A stretch of DNA of 64,000 nt, from positions 4,092,001-4,156,000 of the forward strand of contig NC_083600.1 in NCBI RefSeq assembly GCF_020882245.1, read 5' to 3'. Every line of letters begins with the position of its first letter. Within the stretch, counting starts at the first letter, position 1. Positions 26,501 through 40,346 of this stretch are shown piece by piece. The notes under the pieces were generated by a model. It was not told where the DNA came from. It did no database searches and worked only from the letters and a program-made list of their open reading frames with translations. The translations under genes and the position numbers were made by a program. The stretch is from Rhopalosiphum padi (lineage: Eukaryota; Arthropoda; Insecta; Hemiptera; Aphididae).

Positions 26501-29500
26501 CCACCAGTGGATCCGGCTGTGACAATAATATTCTATATCCGCGTAACGTAGTTATACATATTACTATACATATTATATTAATTCAACTATAACGTAGTTT
26601 TATCGGTATACGCAATACAATATAATATGTATTAAATATTATTATACATTTAGACTATAATATATAGTACCATAATATGTATAAAATATAATACGAAGTT
26701 ATCGTTAATGGTAATGATAAAAAAGAAAGTTAATTTGCGTATATTATAATAAAAGCGTTTTATGAATAGCATTATTATATATTATATATATATATGTGTG
26801 TACATTATACATACAGCACGACATTGGATCTTAAATGCCTGCATTGTGCGCGATGAATCTTATAACAGAGGAAAATAGCAAGCAAGTTTAGTATAATATA
26901 TAGGTATTTGTGCACATGTGACAATAATGTAAATAATGGATTTCTAAAGACGATGACTTTTAATATTTTTTTTTTTTTTAAACCAGATGTAAATTTTGTT
27001 GACATTTTATGTTCATCGAATCCTACTATGCTGCATTGGCGATCATGTTAGGTAGGTATCTAACTATATATTTCGAACGCAGTAAAATAATTTTTTTTCG
27101 AGAAAAAAATACAATATAATAATACAGGTATATAACACATAGAGATTTCGACCAAGTTGATCGTTCACGACCGGTTGTACTAATATTTTATAATGGACGA
27201 AAGAAAACCTGCATCGTCGGTGAGAGTTGTTTGTGAGTATATACTATATATTATATTATAATACTACTGCAGCAGCCGTGGAATAGAGTCATCGCCCTCA
27301 AAGTGCGTCTCCTCGTTAAAGTGAGAGAGAAAGAGAAAGAGTCAGGGAGAGAGATAAAGAGAATGACAGAGACGGAAAGATCGTGGACAAGTAGAAGAGA
27401 GCAGAAAAAATACCCGCAAAAAAAATAGAAATTTCCACGTAATGATTGGCCGTGTGTACGCACCGCGGAAATTATACTGGATTCCTCGGGTTATTCACGG
27501 GCAAATAAACTTAAATGAATGAAAGAGAAATTTGTTTCTTCGGTTCAAAAGTACCACCGCCTCAGACATAATAATATATATTATATGTGTCAGTAAACTA
27601 GATAATGTTGTTTTGCTTTGCAGCAAGGTCGCGAGATAACTAAAACTCATCAAGTATAAAAAAATTAAAAAAACATTAAAAAAAATGTTAATCAATTTAA
27701 ATATATTTTAAATAGATGAAAACGGTTTGCTGATTGTTTCATAATTTATATCATCCGTATAACACGGAATATGCAAGATACATAACATCATTACACCCCT
27801 AAAGCTATAGACTACAAGGTGAACTGGGAAATATTTTTAACACGTTGATTTGGAAAATTTTGAAAATAATTTGACCCAAAAAATGGTTCTGAAAAAATGT
27901 ATGCCACTATGAACAAGAGATTGCAGTATTAGTCTGCCATTGCAGCCATAATAAACGCTCGTTTGCGTTCCAAATATTTCTAGAATTATTAATTTACAAT
28001 GACACGAGTGTTTAGGGTTTAATATACTCGCACAACAATTATTATTGTATCTATGACTTTGAAATCGTTAGGTAATTAACACAGAAATATTATTATGTGC
28101 AATTAGTTTCCCTTTTAGTATTTTTCCGGAACTATGTCACCTAATGACTTAAAATTAAAAATATAGAAACAAATTATGTAGTTGTCTAATTTTTATTAAC
28201 TTAATTGTACTCATTAGATAAGTATAGTCTTAACTGAATAGAACCTATTTCTGACTGGTATACTTGAATGTTTATAATATATATATATATAGTACCACTG
28301 TCGTATTTTAACAGACTAATTTGAAATTTCTACAAAGAAAATATTCTTTAAACATACCTTACTATATAATTATTATTATTATAGTAAATTATATTTTTGT
28401 TAATACATTTTTATTTTTTAAATTAATATTTTGCATTCCGTACTAAAATTACACTAGAACTTTGGAATTCAGATTTCAACAGCATACAATCATTTACCTT
28501 TACATTTTGTATGTAAAAATGCGTAGTGCTTTCTAACCAATTATTTACTATTTATGTAATAATAAATAATAATAATAGTTTATCCAAATAGTATTAATAA
28601 TAAAGGTACTAATGAAGCCATAAATAAAAAATATTAGATAAAATAATTAAAAATTAAATTATGAAATTATTATTTAAATATTTAGAATATTTATCGAAGT
28701 CAAAACAACTGCTATAAGATTTTAGAATAAACATTTTTTATTTAGAAAAGTACAATGCGTCATTTTCTATAGAAAATATAACAACTCAAAATTATTACCA
28801 TTTATCGTAATTCACGACTTCATATCATAAAGTAGAGGTAGTCAGGTAGACTGAGTATAATATTAAATATGCCATATGGTCAATGTAAGTATATTGAAAC
28901 ACGAAAAATAATGTTAAATAGTTTACTACTTGTATAATTAAATTTTAAATAATTTATTATTGATGGCTTTATTTTCTAATTATCAGATAAAAATAATAAA
29001 AAAGCACCTATATAATTATGAGGATTTGATTTAGGGAGACTTTATTATGATTATGTCAGGAGAACAAATAAGGGGGGTTGAAAATAATCATTTACTTTTT
29101 TTTATTACAAGTATAATAATGGGGTTATTTTATATACAATTAGCTGTTGAATGAAATTTTTAAAAAAAATATCAAGATATGATATAAAAATGAGTGACAC
29201 TATTTCAAGGATATGAACTCTTTATTTTATTTTTTTAATTACGTAGAGAGTAGTTCAAGTTCCCAATTTATTTTAAAACGACAAGAAGAATGTCTGGTTA
29301 TGAGTTAGAGGTAAGATTAATGGTTCTAAGTCACCACAAAACTAAATAACTATTAATAATTTAATACAACATTTACCTAGTCGTTACAAACTTAAGTTGG
29401 ATTAATATTCCTTTTACAATAAATCCTAATAATAATATACATCTTGTTCATCTCATTTTAAATTTACTAAAAGAATCGACGCATACAAGAAATATACATA

Positions 29501-32500
29501 TAGCCTAATATTAATAATAAGTATTTACATTCATATAATGCGCATACATAGAAAAGGAAATTAAGTGGGAAAGGGGATTTATATAAATCATAATCCAATA
29601 TATTTACAAATTAATAGTTTAATTTATAAGTAAAACAAATGTTCCTAACATTTTGAAGAAAAGAAAACGAACCTCCACTAGTGCACGTGCCTTTGCATAA
29701 TACACTGTATGTATTTTTTTATATATAAAATTATTTTTATACATATTTTTATTTATAATAACTAATAAGCTATTTTTATAGAGAAAAACAATACAAAAAA
29801 GGACTGAAAATTGAATGAAGGAAGCTAATGATAGAACCCTTATTACATATTTCATAGTGTAAGATTTTATTTATTATTTGTATCAAAATTGATTTATCCA
29901 TTTATAAATTATAATTAATAATTATTTATTATTAATTTTAAATAGGTTAATATATTAAATATTATGACTGTTACGAATTAGTTTCAAATAATCGAATTAG
30001 TTTTCGGCTGGTTTACAGGTTCATTCGAATTGACGAACTTATATTTTAATAATAAAACTGTTTAAATTAAATTTTTCCACTGTACCTATATAGTTTGTTA
30101 TCCATCTCCAAAAGATTGTATATTTATTAAACCGACAGAAGTTTAAAGTTAACATTTTTGCGTTATTAATCAATCTATATAGGTATACAAGTATAAACAA
30201 TAAACTAAAGGTATATGATATTCTCCAATATTACTAATAATAAAATAGGTATATACGGCGCGTGCACTTAAAATATAGTCTATCCAAATATAAAATAAGT
30301 TGAAGTTAATTAAAATAGATAATAAAGAAAAAATGAATGTGGTGTACATTTACAACACACAGTTTTTAATATTTGGTATATTTTTCAGTTAATTTAAAAA
30401 AATATTCAGTCTGGTGGAATGAAATATGGAATTGAAAAAAAAAACGATTCGCAACAATATGTAATTTGTTCTGAAGCCAATGAAAATTCTGACCATATTT
30501 TTTTGTGAAAATCTATCATCAGCTCTTAACAATATTATACCCATTATATATTTTTTTATATATGGCAATCGCCAATCAATTTGAACAGTGATTTACTGAT
30601 ACAATTATAAGTAATTTTTATTGCGATCCAATTCGTACACTCTATTTTGACCCGAGAACTATTTCCGTAGACTTCGTTTTTATTACTTTTTTGCAATAGC
30701 ATTTTATCGTATACTAGAGAATGATTTATTTTTTATCATCAGCGTATACAATAATAATATATTGGGATAGGTCGTAGTGTGGGGTAGTTATAGATGTAAA
30801 TATAAAAAAATGTACCTATATATCTGTCAGCATTAGGTTTATATTACTTTTATCTTATGTTTCCATAATAAGTACTAATATTATTCTATAGTATATATAG
30901 GTCATAGGATTATTAAAACTAGGACAGATAGTAAGTACATAATATTATAATAATAAAGTCTTACAAAAACACAACATTTGCATTATTTGCAAGCACTTAT
31001 ATAGTTATGTTCTTAATAAATATTAAAAATAAATAGCATCTAAAATAAGAAAGACGTTAAAATATCAAATTTATACAATACCTAAATCGATATGCAAGCG
31101 TAGGTACTCGTCTTAAATACTCAATTAACCACCGGTAACGTACCACAACTACTGCAGCAGTGTGTTGGTAGTTTCAAATAATCAAACAGTAAAAGAACTG
31201 ATTATCGGTTTAATAAAAATTAAGTAAATGTTCAAAAATCTCTAAAAATGAATTATAGTATATACGGTGGTAATAAACCTATATAAATATGACAAAAAGC
31301 AAAAAATGTAAAACATAAAAATATGAAATTATAGATTTGGCTTAATTAAAATATTTATTTCCAGCTTGCTTTTTTTTACGATTACACAAAACAAATATAC
31401 AAATACTATAGATGTTCTCTGTTCTAGATATACATATAATACTAACACAATATGTCAATATATCTACATAACTTATAACTTTTAAACCATATAACAATAA
31501 TTGTAAAAAATATAGGTCTTTGTCCTATTTAAAAAATACAGCTTTCAAACGTTTTAAAAAATAATTGTATAGCATCTATAGCTGAATTATTACTTTATAC
31601 CAATCTAGTCGTGAGTAATCAAATTTATAAAAAAATAACAAAAATACATTTGTAATATTTTTATTGAAAAAAAAAAGTATGTTGAGTAGGTACATAAAAT
31701 AGTGAAATATGTACAAAGCTTGAAACCGGTTTAATCAACCATAAAAATTGGACACAAATCCGAAAATGAAAGTTTATGAACCTCAATATAAAACCGAGTT
31801 TTCGGAAACCAAAACCAAATTAAACCACTGAAATGATAAGTAGGTACCTCAATACCTGTAACCTGTGCATAAATTCACAGTCTAATAAAAATAAGTGCTA
31901 TAGGTATACATAATTAATTCTAAAAACAATATAATGACAACTTTTTTTTTGTACCGATACGATAGTCTCTAATTATATACGACAAGAACACATTTTTGGT
32001 GACCTACATTTAAAACGAATACGTCAGATGTATATAATATGTAATATTTTTTTTTATTATTCTAATTAATGCTATTGAATACATTTGATGTTTAGTGTTT
32101 AGTTTGATCTTTATATGTAGGTACTTATTCAATATAATGAAAAATAACTGAGTTTTTGCCGCATTAGTATTATCTTTATATAGGAATTATGAAATTTAAT
32201 ATAATACATATTAAAATATTTTATAAATTCAAAAAGTAAAACTAAAAGACTATAAATATTATGTAAACGTTTTTAAAATTGAAAACGGAATTGGCTCGCG
32301 TTTTATTTTTTAAGACTATTTTTTAGATATCATATTTATTTATAAAAACAAAATAAATAGTATACATATAATTAGGTTAGGTATTCACACTATTCATATA
32401 ATAATACATACGAGTATCATTATCTATACATGATATTGGTATATGTGTATGATATATTTATTGTGTGATTATTAGTGATTAGATTTCATTTTCTACAGTA

Positions 32501-33480
32501 TGTTCTTTTTCTACACATGCATACAAAATTAAGTGACTCAAGTTTCAAATTTGTTAAAAAAAACATCGAATATTTTTAATTACTAAATTTCTACTTAAAT
32601 ATAATAATTAACTAACGTTATTTGTCTATATACAATTTTATGTAGGTTAATTATTATATAATGTATACTGTATAGTATTTATGTGATTTTTACTATACCA
32701 GTTCCTGGTTAACATAAACTTTTGCTGAGTATCAAATATACAGACAATAATAGTGATCAGGTAAAAAAAAGTCAGCAGTATGTAAAAAAAGTTTAATTCT
32801 CGAGTCCCAAAAAATCACTGCAGTTTATTTTATGTGTGATTCTATAGTTATTTATTATTTATTTATAATTATTACAATAATTATTTAAATCTCATAAGAA
32901 ATAAGTGATTTGAAGTATTAATCTGTGCAATAATTTATTATTATGACTATTATTGTTATCAAATGCTGTTATTGAGTGAATATACTTTTAAATAAATATT
33001 GCAAAATATTTTGATCCAATCATAGTTGAAGTAAAAACATGAAAATGAAACTTATCACATTCACATAGTCACTAATTTTCTTCATTAAATCGTTGGATTT
33101 CATACTTAAAATTCGCGTTTTATAAAAAAAATAATTTTGAACGATTTTAAATTTGTACTTATTACGTGATATAATATAATATATTATATAAATGTATAAT
33201 GTATAATTTACCAATGATCATGAGAGACAACTTTTCTTCGTGACATATTTTTGCGACAATGGGTCTGATACAGTGGTACTCGAGCAAATTAACTCGACTT
33301 GTACTTAATCCTAAGTCCCTATAATATCATAGTACTTACTCGTATTTTATATTCTATTTAAGTATCTAAGTTTGAATAAGTTTTTAATAAGCTTCTGCGC
33401 CGAAATGTACCTATAGTCGTTTTAGATTACCGCGAATAATGTGGTCACGGACAATTTACTGTGCAATTAATTTTACTATC
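23539..33480. other. intergenic DNA, no gene seen
   Basis: No credible gene is visible. GC-richer patches lie at about 24530-25140 and 25560-25760, with CA and TA microsatellites around 24740-24920. A purine-rich GAGA-type stretch lies at about 27322-27385. From about 27700 the sequence is uniformly AT-rich. A transposon-end-like segment occurs at 24221-24247. ORFs seen here are short, low-complexity or run through microsatellites. Confidence 0.5.
24221..24247. mobile_element. possible solo terminal repeat related to the 43.2-kb inverted-repeat element
   Basis: Read on the minus strand from the TTAA at 24244-24247, the order of bases resembles the left end of the element at 43225: a GACG block, then ATACCC, then ATGTGT. 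Only one end is recognisable. The match is short with gaps, so this is a weak call. Confidence 0.3.
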
Positions 33481-33554
33481 CGATTAGTCGTTCTTTCGGT
33501 GTCGAGAAAAAAGCAATCATATAATTGCCGTACATAAATGAGTTTTCCGCGAGG

Positions 33555-33896
33555 ATGGCGAAATGGATATTTTGGCCTATATATATTTTATTTCTCCTGA
33601 CCGCTGCCGTCGATGGCTTCTACCCGCGCTTGGCCTTGTTAATTGACCTCGATAATGATCGCAAGTCGCATTGCCAAGGCCGGCCAACCAGAGCAACTCT
33701 ACGCACATCCTTCCCATCACGACCGAATCGTGTGTGCCGATGCCATTTCTACTTTCTAGGTCAATGCGCCGCCGCCGCTGCGTGTCCGGATACAAAGACG
33801 AGGAGCTACCTCCCTCTTGCATCGACATCGCTATACTATAGAATACTGGCACGTAAAAAAATATATCCACGTTTGAGTAGTGTAAATCGTAAATAG
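33555..33896 (+). CDS. candidate small secreted protein, unrecognised
   Basis: The ATG at 33555 opens a frame of 113 residues. The N-terminus Met-Ala-Lys-Trp is followed by a hydrophobic run (about residues 4-17) and Ala-Ala-Val-Asp-Gly, which together look like a cleavable signal peptide. The rest is basic with five Cys and an Ala run, and has no domain I know. The block is clearly GC-richer than its surroundings, which supports function, but the minus strand is also open for 97 codons, which weakens the case. No intron or poly(A) signal could be tied to it. It could instead be a regulatory or untranslated exon. Confidence 0.25.
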   Translation: MAKWIFWPIYILFLLTAAVDGFYPRLALLIDLDNDRKSHCQGRPTRATLRTSFPSRPNRVCRCHFYFLGQCAAAAACPDTKTRSYLPLASTSLYYRILARKKIYPRLSSVNRK

Positions 33897-33900
33897 GAGG

Positions 33901-36790
33901 TAGGTATACGTTTTACTTTTTCCATAATACTCTTCACTTCGTCTATTTAATAACAACGAAACATTGTAATACTTCTATATGTAGTTTAGTAGTTATATAT
34001 ACCTATATTTATTTATTTACATTTATGTATAATATAATGAGTATTATGCCCATCATGGATAACCCATAGATATATGCACACAATAAGTCAAACATACAGC
34101 TTTATGATAAATCTACTATCTGCAGTATGTGTTTAAATTTGTAGTAAATGTTTTGTCTGAAATAACAATAATAATATGTATTGGATCTGAGGTAGATAAT
34201 AGGGTATATCGCTTTTTATTCATCGGCTATGCCAGCATATAATATAGCCAATATAGGTATATCTACATTAATTATCGATGTACCTAAGACAAACCTACCT
34301 AATGTTGTGTGCCAAACTTCGGTGTCTGGTGCTAATTTATAAATTAGTTTATTTTAATTTCAATTATAAGTGTATTCATTATATTATTCATTAAATAATA
34401 ATATAAACAAATTATAGAAGTACTCAAGTACCTATTTAAAAAAAATGGTCGTGTTAGTTTATTAGGTCAGACACAATAATAATATAATTCATTAATACCC
34501 ACCCGTATAGCCGTATCTACCAAAACGTAGGTAGGTGCATTATCATCTCTAAATCAACAAATTCCTACGTACTTGTGTAGTATAATTGGCATTGGTAGAA
34601 TAAACTGTTCAATTTGTGTATTAGATGGATATTATATCTTGTAAAAATATTTATAAATATAAATTTATATATATATTATTTACCTTATGACGTGTAGGTA
34701 CCTAGTTACAGTTAGATGTATTATAAATATATAATTTAAGACAGTGCAGTAAATGATATAATTTAATAAGGTACTTATTAAATACAATTTTTTTAGTAGG
34801 TATCAATGTACCATTATTTTAATAATTTAATATGTATAGTATATTATGTATACTATATAGGTAATCGTGTTTTAAAAACATATACCTCTATAGGTACATA
34901 CAAAATTATACTAATAATTATTAATTTCTAGTTGATGAATGTCGGGTTACATTATAATTTAAAATAATAATTATTTATTAGTAATTTGAATAATCAATAA
35001 TTATGAAACTACCTATTAAAAATGAAACCAAAATATAGGCATATTTATTTATTAAATTTTAATAAATAAAACGATATAAATGATTATAATACAATTTTTT
35101 TGTAGGTATTCAGAAAAAAAATACCAAAAATAAAAATATAGTAAAAAAAAGTCCCAACGATAGAAAAAATATTAACTATTATAGTTATTGGTATTCAAAA
35201 TCTGACTTTTGGATTTTTTAAATATACTTAAAGAACATTTTTTTAAATTCTTGAAATTTTTTGTATTATTTAAGAAATGTTTTGTGGAGATACAAATTTC
35301 TGCTATTTAAATAAGACACCCCCTTATTTCTACTATCAATTTTTTAGCGTATAATTTTTCTGAATTTCATATTTGAATAAAAATTCGATCAAGTAGTTTT
35401 TGAGTTATTAAACTTTGTGTTCCAAAGATACTCACATGCTAATAGGTTTGGAAGATATGATAGGGACAATAAACGCTATGGTTATTTTGAAATTGTATAG
35501 TAATAGATATTAATCCATCATCAACATTTATAATTTGTAAAAATGGTTTTTGTATTATAAATTCTAGATTCAAATACCTATTACTTCTATTCTATATTTT
35601 ATATTTTTGTAAAATCATTTTTAAGGACTATTATCCTTAGTATAATATTCTTTATCTATAATAATCATAATAATAATTAGGAAACTACTTCAGATAATTT
35701 ATAGTAAATAAAGAGATTCTTATTTAAATCAAAAGATTGTTATTGTAACGTTACATCGTTACATGATACCATTATATACATTCTGTATAATACTTTTACC
35801 TAAGCACTAGATAAAAATTCGAGTATTTAAGTATTTTAAAATACTAGAATAATATCTGGTATTATATTATAATATAATAATGGGCTTTTCGTGTGATGCA
35901 CTAATGTTTTTAATTCGAACTTTCGATAGCTTACTTTTAGTTTTTCTTTTATAGATTAAAGTCGTTCTCTTTTTTTACTTTTTATTGTTATAATTGCCAA
36001 AAATCCTTGTTTGCGCAGATACGATGTGGAATATGGTAGGTAGTAAAATTGATATTGTTTTTAAAAATAAATATTTTAGGAAATTCTGCTTCGGCATGTA
36101 TCGCGACACACCGGTTGAAAACCACTGTATGGAGTACCTACCTATATAAGTAAGTATATCCGTACATAGTATAATATTTATAAAAGTACCTATTTGACTT
36201 TATTTTGAAAATTATGAAAGTATTTAATATATTGATGATTTAATTTCGAAAATTGTGTGTTTACATAATTATATCACTACATATTATATGTGTTGATTAT
36301 TTTGAACTATAAGTGTATAATAGGTAATGAAAGTAATTTAAAACAGATATGTACCTAGTACTCACTAATCCTTAAGTGTCTTGCAGACTACAGTGGATAA
36401 TTTATACAATATTCAAAAAGAGTGTAAAAATATATAGTTAGAGATGTATAAAATAAACGAAATGTCCCTGAATTTTAAAAACAAATTTAAACTTTGATAT
36501 TGACATTCCTATCTTAATCTTATAATAAAATTATGATATGTATTATTTACTGTAAAAATTCAAAACTTTATGAAGGCAAAGCCAAACCGACAAATTTGCA
36601 GACGCACATAGTTGCATTTTTTCAAGTGCAATTATCTTAACTTTCCCGATGGTGTAATAGCCCAATTTCCGAAAAAAAATTATTTAAAAAAAAAACAATT
36701 TAATAGTACCTATAGAACGTATGCAAAACTAAAATTAAGATGCCTGTCATAAATATAATTATATTTAAAGTTCTGATGTAGCCTGTATAG
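33901..36790. other. intergenic AT-rich DNA, no gene seen
   Basis: AT-rich sequence with frequent TACCTA and TATATA motifs and no coding signal. A one-sided hAT-like terminal fragment is noted at about 36095-36127. Confidence 0.5.
36095..36127. mobile_element. solo hAT-like terminal fragment
   Basis: The segment ends GGTTGAAAACCACTG; its reverse complement starts CAGTGGTTTTCAACC and continues into a GTGTGTCGCG stretch, a layout typical of hAT ends. I found no matching opposite end nearby, so the element is truncated or diverged. Confidence 0.45.
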
Positions 36791-36953
36791 CAGCGGTCCT
36801 TAACCTTTGTGTAGTGGCGACCCAAGATATTTACCAAATTTATCATGCGACCTTTTTATGAATAATGTTTTATGGCGAAATAAAATTTTTTTACCCATTT
36901 AAAATTTATGGCGATCCAAAATTGGGTCACGACCCTACGGTTAAGAACCGCTG
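36791..36953. mobile_element. hAT-type MITE, 163 bp
   Basis: The ends are CAGCGGTCCTTAACC and GGTTAAGAACCGCTG, inverted copies with one mismatch in 15. Both sides carry the same 8-bp sequence CTGTATAG (36783-36790 and 36954-36961). The interior has GGCGACCC and GGGTCACGACC subterminal blocks in inverted arrangement and no ORF. This fits a non-autonomous hAT element. Confidence 0.9.
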
Positions 36954-36961
36954 CTGTATAG

Positions 36962-38970
36962 CACCTAGGACTTTAGTATACCTCGTCATTTATAGTAGCT
37001 TATTACTTATTAGTTATTGCAATGGATGTGTTAAATTTTAATTCAGTGATAAATCATTGACAATGCAGCATTCAGATTAGAGCTGTATGTGGTGGACCTG
37101 TTCTTGCATATTCAGTAATGAACAATTATAGAAATCCATAAGAATGGATCGAGTAAGATACCACATCGGTAAGATGGTAAAGACTATTATTGAATTATTT
37201 TTTTACTATTTTATTTAGCTATTAATTGCTTTTTTTTATAAGTTTATGACAATTTATTGGTAATGTTTAATAATATTATGTATTTTTTTTTTATAAATTT
37301 TAGCCTATATTAGGTACTTACCTATATAATACAATTATATACATTATTCGATTGACTATATAGTTTACTAAATTATAGCAAATGATTATACTTACTTAAT
37401 AATGTTATTTACTAAAGTTATTTTTCCTGTATTCAAATTTGTTATTTGTAAATATTCAAATGAGACATTAGTGAATAATAAATTTATATAATGCTTTATG
37501 TATCCATAATCATATGGCAATAAAGTGTAATATTTGAATACATTAATAACAATCCTACTTAGATTAAGCAATCTAATAAAATAGTGAATTACAGAGCACT
37601 TACTTACTAATAAATAAAACCATTCTAACTCGATATAATTGAAACAATTCCTTTTTATTACAGTATTACTACCTACGAATAATGATAATATTATCATATT
37701 TATTAAATATATACATATAACTAAGTACCTCTTATTAACCTATGTAGATATACAGTTCTTGTCTTATTATTATTATTAATTATGTATCATCATATTATTC
37801 TATCATATGCATTATATATTTATGTATGTAGTAAGTACATTATACATAAATTAATAACTATGCATATACTCAACTATTCCAACCACTAAGCCCCACTAAA
37901 CAATATTCAGTGTTTAGGAATGGGGTTGTTGATTAATATACAAAATATTATTATTTTAAACTAGTAAGCAATGTCCTTGGGTCATTCCATTTACCAACCT
38001 CCAATTTAACTTATGATGGTCATTTTTATTATTTTAAATTGTATTAGGTATTTTTTTTTTTTTTTTTGCTGCTATGAAAATTATATCACTAAAGTACATT
38101 TCCAATATTTTTTGTAGAGAAAATAAAATTATTCAATAGTATAATAGATCAATATTCAGTAAATCAGACTCATTAGAAACTTAATACTAAAATTGTAAGT
38201 TATATTTACAGAATAGTGTTTAAAGACTATAGTATAACGTAATAAAAAAAGAAATAGTTAATGGGTTTTTAAGATTATTTATTTAATATTAATTATAAGA
38301 AAAAAAAATGTAGTTTGGGTTTTTGGCACTGGCACTTAAGGTATGCTTACCTAAAAAAAAAAATAAAAAAAAAAATTATGAGTTAATACCAATTAAATAT
38401 TTAGGACTTCAAAAGGACTATTTTAAAAATTAAAATTATTTATAATTAAAAATTAATAATAATAAATAAGTAAATACCTAAATTAATGTTAGACTTATGC
38501 CAGGTTATATACAAATTGATTAAATAAAATTTATTGAACCTATGAAATAATCATACACAACTAAATTATAATAAGGGATATTATAAGGGATCATTAACTT
38601 ATCATAAATTAATTTAATGTTTAGCGATTGTTTATGCAACACAGCATTTAACTATGGTAATTTAAAATTAAATTAGATTAACTTTTAAGTTGTGTTAAAA
38701 ATGTTTGTTAATGTTAATTTTATAGCCTTAATTAAAATTTGAATAGCATGTGAATTCACTTATAAAATTTGAAAGTTTGGTTTAAAAGAACATAATATTT
38801 CAGTATAAAACATAGTAATCCTCACTAGGATAGTACACTCATAATAATACGGAATAAGATTAAAATATTCATAAATAATTTCATAATTAAAAATGACACT
38901 TTCATTCTCTTCTACTTTACTCATAAAATAATAAGTTAAAATTTTAAGAAATATAGAACAATTTGTATTT
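36962..38970. other. intergenic AT-rich DNA, no gene seen
   Basis: AT-rich sequence lacking any recognisable coding exon. It contains a short hairpin-forming segment at about 37878-37930 and A or T homopolymers near 38050 and 38357-38378. Confidence 0.5.
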
Positions 38971-39152
38971 TATCATTAACATTATATTTATTTAACCTAT
39001 AATACAATTACAAAAAATGTAACTCCAAGTATATAAATTATATATCTAACTATACATCAGCATTTTTTTTCCGTTTGTATTTTACCTGGAAAAAATAAAT
39101 TATGTAAGTATATTAGATAATTAATAACAACTACAAAAATAAAATTATTTAC

Positions 39153-39703
39153 TTACCACATTGCCCTTTGAACACCAGCTAATTTGTTATAATCAGCAAG
39201 ATGTCTGAACACTATTCTACTTAAACGCCATCGTTTGACATTACCCCGAGGACGAGAAGTTACCTGACAACGCTGTACAATTCTAGTTATACTAGCATCT
39301 CTTGGACAATTGTAGATTTCTTTGTCGGCGATTTCCTATAAATGTTTATATAAAAAATATAAAATTGCACTTTATATTATATTTTATTTTCAATTACTTG
39401 AATTTCTAAAGGAATAATATTGTTTTTACGAAGTGCATTATAGCGCAGCTTGTACACGCCATATTCTTTAAGAGTGTTTCTTTTCCGTGCATCTTTTTTC
39501 ATTCTAAAGTCTGGCCATTTATTTCGAATTTGTTGAATACAAGGAAGTTCACCAAACTAAAACATTTTAATTTATTGAATTTACATTTTTTTTCTATAAG
39601 AACTAGGTATAGTCAATTTAATACTTACACATGCTTCATTCACTGGCGTTTGTAATTTAGCGATAGCTTTACATCTTTGAAAAGCATTAATGATAAATGC
39701 CAT
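39153..39703 (-). CDS. mRpS14: mitochondrial small-subunit ribosomal protein S14 (uS14m)
   Basis: This protein binds the small-subunit rRNA in the head of the mitochondrial ribosome. Three exons on the minus strand give 138 residues: 39703-39629, 39556-39398 and 39335-39153 (including TAA). All junctions are phase 0 with GT-AG introns of 72 and 62 bases. Exon 2 carries a KWPDFRMKKDARKR block and the conserved LRYNALRKN segment. Exon 3 carries the family signature TSRPRGNVKRWRLSR (residues 104-118) followed by IVFRHLADYNKLAG and the typical C-terminal RAMW. The four-Cys zinc ribbon of some bacterial S14 proteins is absent, as in other mitochondrial S14s. Length is close to the family norm of about 128 residues. 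The first 25 residues could act as a mitochondrial targeting segment. It is head to head with Chmp5. An AATAAA on this strand lies at 38992-38987. Confidence 0.95.
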
Positions 39704-40346
39704 TTTTTCTGTTAAATAAAACCATGAAATGACAGATGAACTGTCAAATAACAGTTGATGATAAAACCGACTTTAATAAAAATAAAATAAAAGCTTACTG
39801 TTTTTAAGTTTGACTATTGAATCATAAAAAATATTAAATCAAAAATAAAAATTAAATTATTATTATGATAATCTATTTTGTGATAATCATAATTTAAGAT
39901 AGTGGTGATATTCACGGTTGTAAATGGTATATGTATGATGTATCTCTAACCTTGATTCAAACCATATTATCAGCTGTGAAGTTATCCGACTGTGCTTAAG
40001 ATAATAATTATCATTATATTGTTATCGAACATCAACTATATTCTAGCGATACATTCAGAATATCCAGAATTTCAGATAATATGAGTCATGAACTTACTCA
40101 TGAACTATCGTCCATCCCAATATTACAATTAATTGAATTCACATCATAAACCAAAAATTTAATTCTCATTGCTTATTAAGTTTAGCATTTTGTTATGTTT
40201 GCACACTTATACTGAGTTTTTACTGTTATTAGTATCCAATATTATTGTGTGGTTCCTAGTACCTGCAGTAGCCTTCATTCTTAAATCAAGCTTATTAGCT
40301 AATTACTAATATTTGTATAGTTTAAAGGGTATTTCCATCAAGTAAA
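39704..40346. promoter_or_regulatory. shared upstream region of mRpS14 and Chmp5
   Basis: About 640 bases separate the two divergent start codons and hold no ORF. Both genes are housekeeping genes, so a bidirectional promoter is plausible. It is AT-rich with no clear TATA box or initiator that I can assign to either gene. Confidence 0.5.

Noticed and set aside
35270..35460. Segment resembling a dispersed repeat
   Set aside because: It has the feel of repetitive AT-rich insect DNA but no terminal repeats or target duplication could be seen, so no element is called.
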